From assembly GCA_029785235.1 (NCBI GenBank), contig JAFMAA010000044.1:1-8222 (forward strand): a DNA stretch of 8,222 nt, given 5' to 3'. The translations under genes were made by a program, and so were the position numbers. Source of the stretch: Nitrososphaerota archaeon (GTDB lineage: Archaea > Thermoproteota > Nitrososphaeria > Nitrososphaerales > UBA183). Positions 1 through 5,156 of this stretch are shown in pieces (the stretch's first letter is position 1; each line of letters opens with the position of its first letter). Below the pieces are notes generated by a model. It was not told where the DNA came from. It did not search any database and was given only the letters and a program-made list of their open reading frames with translations.

Positions 1-56
1 TGGCCACGCTGCCTCGTCTACGTGGGGGATTCCCAGTCCGGTGAGATGGGGGCGGA

Positions 57-92
57 GAGCGGTGGAGAACTCCGGATGAGCTACCGCCGCTC
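57..92 (+). other. Strong hairpin upstream of tRNA-Ser
   Basis: Positions 57-65 (GAGCGGTGG) can pair with 84-92 (CCGCCGCTC) over nine base pairs including one G-T wobble. Inside the loop, 70-72 (CTC) can pair with 78-80 (GAG). A T-run (97-100) follows five bases later. It could end an upstream transcript, be the 3' end of a structured RNA, or be chance in GC-rich DNA. The rest of 1-128 shows no gene I can support: the three plus frames run open from the edge to stops at 44, 79 and 138, and none gives a recognisable peptide. Confidence 0.4.
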
Positions 93-94
93 AA

Positions 95-103
95 GCTTTT
101 ATC
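95..103 (+). promoter_or_regulatory. TATA-like box for tRNA-Ser
   Basis: The sequence GCTTTTATC is centred about 30 nt before the first base of the tRNA acceptor stem, the spacing expected of an archaeal TATA box. The same CTTTTATC core recurs in front of mntR (3696-3703) at a similar distance from its start. Confidence 0.55.
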
Positions 104-143
104 GGCCAGGATTCGGCTTGCTCCCCGCGCAGGGGTAGCCTAG

Positions 144-159
144 AGTCCTTGACGGGGAG
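144..159 (+). other. tRNA-Ser intron 1 (D-loop, 16 nt)
   Basis: Excision restores the D-loop TAGCCTGGTAA between D-stem halves GCC and GGC. Starting the intron at 142, 143 or 144 gives the same mature RNA because the flanks repeat AG. Splicing by the archaeal tRNA endonuclease is inferred from the exon structure. Confidence 0.8.
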
Positions 160-174
160 CCTGGTAAGGCGCAG

Positions 175-188
175 CCTGATGGGCGCAA
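175..188 (+). other. tRNA-Ser intron 2 (anticodon stem 29/30, 14 nt)
   Basis: Excision joins CAG (172-174) to GC (189-190) and completes the anticodon stem CAGGC opposite GCCTG (198-202). The boundaries are unique, since shifting by one base breaks a pair. Position 29/30 is a known non-canonical intron site in Thermoproteales tRNAs. Confidence 0.82.
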
Positions 189-231
189 GCTTGCTAAGCC
201 TGTGTCTCTAACGGGACTCGTGGGTTCGAAT

Positions 232-249
232 CCAGGAATGGGCGAAAGT
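232..249 (+). other. tRNA-Ser intron 3 (T-arm, 18 nt)
   Basis: After TTCGAAT (225-231) the expected T-stem strand CCCAC is split. Removing 18 nt (232-249, 233-250 or 234-251, all equivalent) gives GTGGG-TTCGAAT-CCCAC followed directly by the acceptor strand CCCCTGC. Confidence 0.82.
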
Positions 250-339
250 CCCACCCCCTGCGCTCTTCCATGGACTGCCCGTTGTGTCGGCCACTCCGTT
301 GAACGCGCCTATGGCCTGAGGCGAAGCGTCTAGCCAGGG

Positions 340-1617
340 TCAGCCGAGGTCTTTGCCAGCATAACGGGCCTTGGACTCTAATTCTTCTTCGATTCGAAGA
401 AGCTCGTTGTACTTTGCTACCCTCTCGCCCCTAGCGGGGGCCCCTGTCTTGATGAATTCCGCTCCGTAAGCCGTCGCAAGGTGCGCGATGAAAGGGTCTT
501 CGGTGTCTCCTGACCGATGCGAGACTACCGCGGTCCACCCCGCCTTCCGGGCGAGTCCGATAGCGTCCTCGGTCTCGGAGACAGTACCTATCTGGTTGAG
601 CTTGATCAAGACGGCATTGGTTGCCTTTTTCTCGACGCCCCGCCTCATTCTCTTCACATTTGTCACATAAATGTCGTCGCCGATCACTTTGGTCTTGTCC
701 CCCAGCCTCTTCGTGATAGACGCGAACGCTTCGAACGCTTCTTCCTGGAAGGGGTCCTCAATCGTGAGAAGGCCGAACTCGTCCCTCAGTTGCGCATAGT
801 GATCTTCTAGGGCTGCATCGCTCATCGTTTTGCCGTCCAGTTTGTAGTTCCTGCGTTTCTCACTGTAGAAGACTGATGACGCCGCGTCGATACCTAATCT
901 CACATCTCTTTCGCTGTAGCCTGAAGCAGAAATGGCTTTTCTTATGGACTCCAGCGCATCGCGGGTCAGACTGAGCGGCGGGGCGAAACCTCCTTCGTCG
1001 CCCACATTGATGGCCCCTTTCCCATACTCTGACACAAGAATCGACTTCAGGGATTGGTAGACTTCGGATCCCATACGAATCGCCTCCGTGCAAGACGACG
1101 CTCCCACGGGCTCGATATGGAATTCCTGTATCGCCAGGTTGTTCCCCGCGTGCTCTCCTCCGTTGATGACGTTCATCATAGGCACAGGGAGAGTGTACCA
1201 ATTCGATTTCCTTAGCTGGGCGAAGAGGCTCACCCCATTGGAGTTGGCAGCTGCCCTCGCGGAAGCCATGGATACAGCTAGTATAGCGTTGGCCCCCAGT
1301 CTGCTCTTGTCTGGCGTGCCATCCAGCAAGATCATCTTCTGGTCCAGGCTCCGCTGGTCGTCCACTCTGAGCCCCAGAAGCCTACGTCGGAGCACCCCGT
1401 TGACGTTGGACACGGCCTTCGTAACCCCCTTGCCGTGGAACTCTTCACCGTCATCCCTCAACTCGAGGGCTTCATGCTTCCCCTTCGAGGCACCTGAGGG
1501 GACGCTCGCCCTCCCCATGGCTCTATCTGATATGACCTCTGCCTCCACGGTGGGGTTTCCGCGCGAATCCAGAACCTGTCGCGCCCTGACTTGTAGAATC
1601 GTTGTCTTGATCGCCAT
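340..1617 (-). CDS. eno: Enolase (phosphopyruvate hydratase)
   Basis: Interconverts 2-phosphoglycerate and phosphoenolpyruvate in cytosolic glycolysis/gluconeogenesis. At 425 residues the length is normal. The N-terminal half has the RQVLDSRGNPTVE motif (13-25) and the mobile loop SGAS (41-44). The C-terminal TIM-barrel holds the acid Glu208 (GDEGG), the Mg ligands Asp244 (GIDAA), Glu287 (TIEDP) and Asp314 (GDD), the base Lys339 (LIKLNQIG), the HRSG loop (367-370) and Lys390. The family signature runs from 336 to 349. The ATG start at 1617 leaves a typical short N-terminus before the first conserved motif, and a TTTTAA box lies 32-37 nt upstream, so the mRNA probably has a very short leader. 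It lies alone between two plus-strand tRNA genes. Nothing looks degraded and all catalytic residues are present. Confidence 0.98.
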   Translation of the reverse strand: MAIKTTILQVRARQVLDSRGNPTVEAEVISDRAMGRASVPSGASKGKHEALELRDDGEEFHGKGVTKAVSNVNGVLRRRLLGLRVDDQRSLDQKMILLDGTPDKSRLGANAILAVSMASARAAANSNGVSLFAQLRKSNWYTLPVPMMNVINGGEHAGNNLAIQEFHIEPVGASSCTEAIRMGSEVYQSLKSILVSEYGKGAINVGDEGGFAPPLSLTRDALESIRKAISASGYSERDVRLGIDAASSVFYSEKRRNYKLDGKTMSDAALEDHYAQLRDEFGLLTIEDPFQEEAFEAFASITKRLGDKTKVIGDDIYVTNVKRMRRGVEKKATNAVLIKLNQIGTVSETEDAIGLARKAGWTAVVSHRSGDTEDPFIAHLATAYGAEFIKTGAPARGERVAKYNELLRIEEELESKARYAGKDLG

Positions 1618-1648
1618 GAATCTCGCCCGGAGGCGCCGTCAGGGGGCG

Positions 1649-1654
1649 TTAAAA
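1649..1654 (-). promoter_or_regulatory. TATA-like box for enolase
   Basis: Read on the minus strand this is TTTTAA inside a GC-rich gap, 32-37 nt before the enolase ATG. Archaeal initiation about 25 nt downstream would give a leader of only a few nucleotides. Confidence 0.5.
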
Positions 1655-1680
1655 CCTGACTCCCGGTCCGGGCCTCCAAG

Positions 1681-1688
1681 GCTTATTA
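1681..1688 (+). promoter_or_regulatory. TATA-like box for tRNA-Val
   Basis: GCTTATTA is centred about 29 nt before the first base of tRNA-Val, the usual archaeal TATA distance, and is the most AT-rich stretch in the gap apart from the enolase box. Confidence 0.5.
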
Positions 1689-1712
1689 CACGTCAAAACG
1701 TCGGATGAAAAT

Positions 1713-1803
1713 GGGCCGGTCGTCTAGCATGGTTAGGACGTCGCCCTTACACGGCGAAACGCACAGCGCGCCAGGGTCGGTGGTTCGAATCCGCCCCGGC
1801 CCA
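1713..1803 (+). tRNA. tRNA-Val(TAC) with variable-loop intron
   Basis: The mature form is 75 nt. The acceptor stem is GGGCCGG (1713-1719) with CCGGCCC (1796-1802) and discriminator A1803. The D arm is GTCT-AGCATGGTTA-GGAC (1722-1739). The anticodon stem is TCGCC/GGCGA around CTTACAC, anticodon TAC at 1748-1750, reading GTA valine codons. The T arm is GGTGG-TTCGAAT-CCGCC (1779-1795). Between the anticodon and T stems lie 21 nt instead of 5. Removing 16 nt (1759-1774, or 1758-1773) leaves variable loop AGGTC or GGGTC. A 21-nt loop acting as a true long variable arm is unlikely for tRNA-Val, so an intron near position 45 is the better reading. No CCA is encoded. Confidence 0.92.
1759..1774 (+). 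other. tRNA-Val intron (variable loop, 16 nt)
   Basis: Removing these 16 nt gives the normal 5-nt variable loop and a 75-nt tRNA. The site matches the known non-canonical intron region near position 45/46. It is the same length as the D-loop intron of the neighbouring tRNA-Ser. The boundary is ambiguous by one or two bases. Confidence 0.75.
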
Positions 1804-1835
1804 TCTTAGCATATCCCAGCCTTGTCGCCCTCGAA

Positions 1836-1843
1836 TAGTTATC
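1836..1843 (+). promoter_or_regulatory. TATA-like box for phosphoribosyltransferase
   Basis: TAGTTATC lies 27-34 nt before the ATG at 1870. Initiation about 25 nt downstream puts the transcript start next to that ATG, which supports a leaderless mRNA and argues against the earlier TTG at 1822. Confidence 0.45.
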
Positions 1844-1869
1844 TATCCAGATGCCCCAACCCATCAGAG

Positions 1870-2361
1870 ATGCCCAACTTCAGGTACATCAGCTGGTCCG
1901 AGTACGGTAATCTGGCCGAGGCACTGGCAGAGAAGGTCAGAGCCAACGGAAAGCACTATGACCTCGTGGTCGGCATCGCGAGGGGAGGCATTCCCGTAGC
2001 CATGGTCATATCGGATCATCTGAACGTGAAGATAGATTTCGTGAACGTGAAGTCCTACAACAACATCGGCCAGCGGACCGCTCCCCGGATTCTCTCCACG
2101 CTCGTTGAAGGGGTGGATGACAAGGACGTGCTGCTGGTCGACGACCTCGTGGACCAGGGAGACACAATCGTCTTCCTCAAGAAGTACCTTGAAGACCAAA
2201 GACCTAGGTCTCTGGAGACCGCCGTGATGTTCAAGAAGCCCTGGAGCAAGGTGGAACCTGATTATTCCCTCGAGACGGTGTCCGAATGGGTCGTCTTCCC
2301 CTTCGAGTTAGGGGAGGTGGGAAGGCAGCGGGCTTCCTTGGAAGCACAGCCTAGAGAGTGA
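1870..2361 (+). CDS. Purine-type phosphoribosyltransferase (COG2236-like)
   Basis: A type I phosphoribosyltransferase that should transfer phosphoribose from PRPP to a base, most likely a purine in salvage. The 163-residue protein has the pyrophosphate loop IARGG (36-40) and a clear PRPP-binding loop VLLVDDLVDQGDT (87-99) with its paired acidic residues. The C-terminal WVVFPFE (140-146) resembles the hood end of archaeal Hpt1/Gpt-like enzymes. The frame stays open to a TTG at 1822, but I chose the ATG at 1870: homology-like sequence begins there and a TATA-like box lies 27-34 nt upstream, which would place the TTG outside the transcript. The base specificity (hypoxanthine, guanine or xanthine) cannot be read from the sequence. 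Its last 11 bases overlap the end of the convergent NRAMP gene. Confidence 0.88.
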   Translation: MPNFRYISWSEYGNLAEALAEKVRANGKHYDLVVGIARGGIPVAMVISDHLNVKIDFVNVKSYNNIGQRTAPRILSTLVEGVDDKDVLLVDDLVDQGDTIVFLKKYLEDQRPRSLETAVMFKKPWSKVEPDYSLETVSEWVVFPFELGEVGRQRASLEAQPRE

Positions 2362-3585
2362 CCAGCAGGTAGGCGTTCAGGGCCATGATGGTTCCGCCTA
2401 TGACTAGGGCTATGAGTGTGGTGGATCGCCTGTTAACGAATTCGCCCATCAGGTCCCTCTTCGCAGTGTAGTAGATGAGCGGGACCATGGGGAGCGGGAT
2501 CATTATGCTCAGCACCACCTGGCTGTGCACCAGAAGCGAAAGGGGGCTCAGGCCCACGAGTATCGCCACGACTGTAGGGAACACGTCGATGAGCCTGGTG
2601 ACCACCCTGCGTGCATATACGTTGACCTTGGTTCCGAGCATCCCTTCCATGATTGCCTGCCCTGCGAGGGTTCCTGTGGTGGACGATGCGATCCCTGACG
2701 CCAGGAGCGTGACACCGAAAACGACCCCGGCCAGCGGCCCGTAGAGTCCGACCATCACCTTGGCCGCACCGTTGACCGTCAGCGAGTTGATGTTCGTGTT
2801 GCCGACGCAGCCGTATGTGGGCAGAGAGCCATCCCGGCGACGACCAGTATGGCAACGTTCACCAGTGCCGCCACGGTTAACGTCATGACGGATTCCGTCA
2901 AGTGGAGTTTCCTCACCCTCCGCTTTTCTTCGAGGGTGTTGCCTTTGACCTTGTCCTTGGTGAGATGCGAGTGCAGGAACAACACGTGAGGCATGACAGT
3001 GGCGCCGATAATCCCGACCACAAAGGGGACGTTCTCTCGGTTCAGCGTAGGGACAAAGGTATGCCTGACAATATCGGCGAAGTTGGGGCCGAAGACGTAT
3101 ATCTCGTAGAGGAAGCCGATACTTATCACAGAAACGAAGACCATGAACATGTATTCTATCACCCTGAACCTTCGTGAAGCGAAGGCCAGGATGAGCAGGA
3201 CGTCCAACGCTCCTAGCAGCCCTGCGTAGAGCAGGGGGATTCCGAAGAGTATGTTGAGGGCCAGAACCGTGCCCAAATACTCGGCAAGGTCGGTCGCTGC
3301 CGCAGCCGCCTCGGCCGCTAGCCAGTATGTGACTCTGTAGTACCTCGAGCGGAGAGAGCTCCTGAGTAGCTCCATAAGGCTCTGTCCGGTCGCAATCCCC
3401 AGCTTCCCCGAGAGGTACTGAAGCTCCATCGCCATGACGCTGGCCAGCCAGACTGTCCAAACAAGCTTGTTCTGGAAGAGTGCGCCACTCTGTATGGCTG
3501 TCCCATAGTTTCCCGGATCCATGTACGCCATGTTCACGATTAGCGCGGGCCCGAGGTAAGCAACGAATTCCCGGACAGATTCCAC
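2351..3585 (-). pseudogene. mntH: NRAMP/MntH metal transporter, frameshifted
   Basis: A divalent-metal/proton symporter of the inner membrane, probably for Mn2+, split over two frames. The first frame (3585 to 2779, GTG start) encodes transmembrane helices 1-6: the metal motif DPGN at 23-26, ATDLAEYLG at 97-105 in TM3, and the TM6 AxxMPH ligands Ala195, Met198 and His200. It then degenerates to a stop at 2779. The other frame carries the rest, from about TYGCVGNT through GIASSTTGTLAGQAIMEG to the final helix, stopping at 2351. Adding one base near 2810-2833 gives about 411 residues, the usual family length. The break lies in the TM6-TM7 loop next to CCC. Otherwise both halves are well preserved, so it is either a recent mutation or a sequencing error. 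Divergent from mntR. A TATA-like box (3615-3622) about 33 nt upstream makes the GTG start nearly leaderless. Confidence 0.9.
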
Positions 3586-3614
3586 TTCATCCTTGACTCC
3601 GGTGCTGCAGTGGC

Positions 3615-3622
3615 TAATTAAA
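3615..3622 (-). promoter_or_regulatory. TATA-like box for NRAMP transporter
   Basis: On the minus strand TTTAATTA is centred about 33 nt before the GTG at 3585, so transcription would start a few nucleotides ahead of the codon. It abuts the inverted repeat at 3624-3637. Confidence 0.5.
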
Positions 3623-3623
3623 G

Positions 3624-3637
3624 TTAGATGGCTCTAA
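3624..3637. promoter_or_regulatory. Candidate MntR operator (inverted repeat)
   Basis: TTAGA-TGGC-TCTAA is a perfect 5-bp inverted repeat with a 4-nt spacer, just upstream of the transporter TATA box where the BRE would be. TTAG/CTAA half-sites recall DtxR/IdeR-family operators, although the spacing differs. A more distant TAGAT (3625-3629) and ATCTA (3648-3652) pair is also present. Assignment to MntR rests on position and symmetry only. Confidence 0.35.
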
Positions 3638-3694
3638 TAAGACTGTATCTATCTCACAGGTGTCCACGCTCAAAACTTACGCAAGCTCGAGAAT

Positions 3695-3703
3695 CCTTTT
3701 ATC
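3695..3703 (+). promoter_or_regulatory. TATA-like box for mntR
   Basis: CCTTTTATC lies 28-36 nt before the mntR ATG at 3731, with the same CTTTTATC core as the tRNA-Ser promoter. It predicts a very short leader. Confidence 0.55.
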
Positions 3704-3730
3704 TGGAACGCTGGCTTTGCCCGTGCAGGC

Positions 3731-4168
3731 ATGGCCACGGTGCTACAATCAAAACGCGACATTTCCCGGCTAGAGGACTATCTGGAGGCGATTTACAACC
3801 TCGATTCTGAGAAGGGGTACGTCAGCGCCGCCGATGTCTCTGAGCGACTGGGGGTAAAGCCACCGACGGTGTCTAGCATGGTGAGGAACCTCACCCGGAA
3901 GGGCTTCCTAGAGCACGAGAAGTACCGGGGGATGTGCCTGACCCCAGCGGGCGAGAGGGTGGCAAGATCTGTCATCAAGAGGCATCAGGTCATCTCTGGT
4001 TTCATCTCGATGCTCGGGGTGGATGAGCAGACGGCCTACGTCGACACGGAAGGAATAGAGCATCACGTGCACCCCAGCACCCTGAAGCGCCTAGAGAGGC
4101 TCGCCGAATACCTCCGCGAGAACCCCCAGACGCTCAAGGCGATACGCGAGTTCGTGGAAGGCAGATAA
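3731..4168 (+). CDS. mntR: MntR/DtxR-family metal-dependent repressor
   Basis: A 145-residue manganese-type transcriptional regulator. Residues about 10-70 form the DtxR winged helix-turn-helix (VSAADVSERLGV, then TVSSMVRNLTRKGFLEHEKYRG); the remainder is the helical dimerisation and metal domain. It aligns without gaps to Bacillus subtilis MntR, as I recall that sequence, over most of its length. All the MntR metal ligands have counterparts with a constant offset of eight: Asp16, Glu19, His85, Glu107, Glu110 and His111 (in EGIEHH). There is no SH3-like third domain, as in MntR and unlike DtxR. Asp16 (Met in DtxR) favours Mn2+ over Fe2+. It is transcribed divergently from the NRAMP gene across 145 nt and probably controls it, and perhaps itself. 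The ATG start sits just after a TATA-like box at the expected distance. Confidence 0.93.
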   Translation: MATVLQSKRDISRLEDYLEAIYNLDSEKGYVSAADVSERLGVKPPTVSSMVRNLTRKGFLEHEKYRGMCLTPAGERVARSVIKRHQVISGFISMLGVDEQTAYVDTEGIEHHVHPSTLKRLERLAEYLRENPQTLKAIREFVEGR

Positions 4169-4187
4169 CCATTCAGATGCCCTGAGC

Positions 4188-4745
4188 TCAAACTAAAACC
4201 GAGCTCAGAATCCTGTGGGTGAGGCCCCAGACCACGTAGTCGTCGACGATATACGCAGGCATCTCCACAGACCTCCCGAGAGACTCGAATCTGTGTAACG
4301 ATTTGGCCCGGGGAGCTCGGAGCTCCTGCAGCCCGATCCAACGGTAGGATGCCACTTCGTCGTTGGGCGTTATCTCAACCTGACCACTCAGCCCAAAGAC
4401 CACCGGCACTACCTCCATGGCTCCGGTGTGGGTGGTCGTTGTCTTTCCGTATCCCAGGAACTCGGCTCCAGCGCTAAGGTCAATCCCTACCTCCTCAAAG
4501 GTCTCGCGAATCGCAGTGTCTCGGGGGTTTCTGTCCTTGAGCGAAGATCTCCCGCCAGGCAGGGCAATTTGGCCGGACCATGGATCGCCGGGCCGCTCGG
4601 CTCTCCTGATGAGAAGGACGCTGGGCGGCTCTTCATCGCGCAGTATAATCGCCACCGAGGCCGAGCCAGACCCCAGGAATGGCCTATTCTTGGCCAGGCT
4701 CCTCGCAATCTTCGCAACATATTCGCCCAACCCGAGGTGATGCAA
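4188..4745 (-). CDS. Nudix hydrolase, CoA-pyrophosphatase type
   Basis: A 185-residue Nudix hydrolase, which cleaves a nucleoside diphosphate linked to another moiety using Mg2+ or Mn2+. The Nudix box spans 64-88: GGR, then Asp71, then REtfEEvGI with Arg80, Glu81, Glu84 and Glu85. The spacing has one residue more than the classic box and Asp replaces the first Glu, as in the NudL/NUDT7 CoA-diphosphatase group. The preceding VLLIRRAERPGDPWSGQIALPGG (43-65) matches that group's signature too. Coenzyme A or a related thioester is therefore the likely substrate, but this is family inference. The start is uncertain: TTG at 4745 has GGAGG four nucleotides upstream, while the TATA-like element at 4756-4766 would initiate near 4735, pointing to the TTG at 4730. 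Its stop is 19 nt from that of the convergent mntR. Confidence 0.88.
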   Translation of the reverse strand: MHHLGLGEYVAKIARSLAKNRPFLGSGSASVAIILRDEEPPSVLLIRRAERPGDPWSGQIALPGGRSSLKDRNPRDTAIRETFEEVGIDLSAGAEFLGYGKTTTTHTGAMEVVPVVFGLSGQVEITPNDEVASYRWIGLQELRAPRAKSLHRFESLGRSVEMPAYIVDDYVVWGLTHRILSSVLV

Positions 4746-4755
4746 CGCTCCTCCA

Positions 4756-4766
4756 ATTTTAAATAT
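4756..4766. promoter_or_regulatory. Shared AT-rich TATA element, Nudix/thioredoxin
   Basis: ATTTTAAATAT is the only AT-rich block in the 53-nt gap between the divergent Nudix and thioredoxin genes. It reads as a TATA box on both strands. Its centre is 38 nt before the thioredoxin ATG and 16 nt before the Nudix TTG at 4745 (31 nt before the alternative TTG at 4730). Confidence 0.45.
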
Positions 4767-4798
4767 GCAGTCCGTCCCACAGAGAGCTGTCAGATAGC

Positions 4799-5155
4799 AT
4801 GTCTCGTGAATCCACTCGTACTGAACTTACCGTGAAACTGACGGAAGAGAATTTCGACGAGGTTGTTTCGGGCCCGAAACCTGTGTTCGTGGACTACTGG
4901 GCAGTGTGGTGCGGCCCATGCAGAATCATGGACCCGGTCATCGAGAAGCTCGCGGCGAAATACTCAGGGAGCGTACTCTTCGGGAAAGTGAACGTCGACG
5001 AAGAGATGAACATCTCTTCTCGATACCAGGTCTTTTCCATCCCGACATTCATGGTGTTCAGGAACGGGCAGCCGATGGACGCGGTGATCGGAGCTGTGGG
5101 CGAGGCTTCCCTTGAGCGGCTAATCACCGGCGCCCTCGGCTCCAGCACGTCCTGA
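4799..5155 (+). CDS. trxA: Thioredoxin
   Basis: A small cytosolic dithiol oxidoreductase that reduces protein disulfides. The 118-residue protein has a single thioredoxin fold with active site WCGPC at 37-41. The buried Asp32 corresponds to Asp26 of E. coli thioredoxin, cis-proline Pro82 is in SIPTF, and the conserved NVDEE follows strand 3 (65-69). The redox-inert N-terminal extension is about ten residues longer than the shortest thioredoxins. No signal peptide or membrane anchor is visible. The ATG follows a TATA-like element by 38 nt, giving a leader of about 12 nt. It is divergent from the Nudix gene and its TGA ends one base before the stop of the convergent phosphoesterase. No thioredoxin reductase is in view. 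Confidence 0.95.
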   Translation: MSRESTRTELTVKLTEENFDEVVSGPKPVFVDYWAVWCGPCRIMDPVIEKLAAKYSGSVLFGKVNVDEEMNISSRYQVFSIPTFMVFRNGQPMDAVIGAVGEASLERLITGALGSSTS

Positions 5156-5156
5156 C

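Larger units (their letters stand above)
129..262 (+). tRNA. tRNA-Ser(GCT) with three introns
   Basis: Removing three insertions gives a perfect 86-nt class II tRNA. The acceptor stem is GCAGGGG (129-135) with CCCCTGC (255-261) and discriminator G262. The D stem is GCC/GGC (138-140, 168-170). The anticodon stem is CAGGC/GCCTG around loop TTGCTAA (191-197), anticodon GCT at 193-195. The long variable arm GTCTC-TAAC-GGGAC (204-217) and discriminator G fit serine. The T arm is GTGGG-TTCGAAT-CCCAC. The insertions are 16 nt in the D-loop (about 144-159), 14 nt in the anticodon stem between canonical positions 29 and 30 (175-188), and 18 nt in the 3' T-stem (within 232-251). No CCA is encoded. I did not find textbook bulge-helix-bulge folds at each junction; relaxed motifs are usual at such sites. 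Exon boundaries in the D- and T-arms are ambiguous by a few bases. Confidence 0.93.

Noticed and set aside
1..138. 3' end of a protein gene entering from the left edge
   Set aside because: The plus frame open to 138 would run into the tRNA acceptor stem, the other two stop at 44 and 79, and a minus frame open over 1-88 has no start codon. None gives a recognisable peptide.
175..188. C/D-box guide RNA within tRNA-Ser intron 2 (CTGATGG)
   Set aside because: The intron is only 14 nt, has no matching D box and cannot hold a guide.
271..303. 11-codon ORF starting at the ATG near 270 (MDCPLCRPLR)
   Set aside because: It is very short, has no promoter or ribosome-binding signal, and lies in the trailer between tRNA-Ser and enolase.
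1088..1708. 206-residue plus-strand open frame opposite enolase
   Set aside because: Enolase on the other strand is certain, and the translation is Ser/Arg/Leu-rich shadow sequence running into the enolase promoter.
1822..1869. Upstream TTG start for the phosphoribosyltransferase
   Set aside because: It would add 16 residues of low-complexity sequence with no family resemblance, and the TATA-like box at 1836-1843 lies inside it, so the codon would not be transcribed from that promoter.
2819..2826. Programmed -1 ribosomal frameshift in the NRAMP gene
   Set aside because: A -1 slip would join the two frames, but no X XXY YYZ heptamer or downstream pseudoknot is evident and NRAMP genes are not known to use this. 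A simple indel explains it better.
2854..3460. N-terminal part of the long minus-strand frame that carries the NRAMP C-terminus
   Set aside because: Upstream of about 2835 this frame translates to an Arg/His/Gly-rich sequence typical of an out-of-frame reading, while the true NRAMP N-terminus lies in the other frame.
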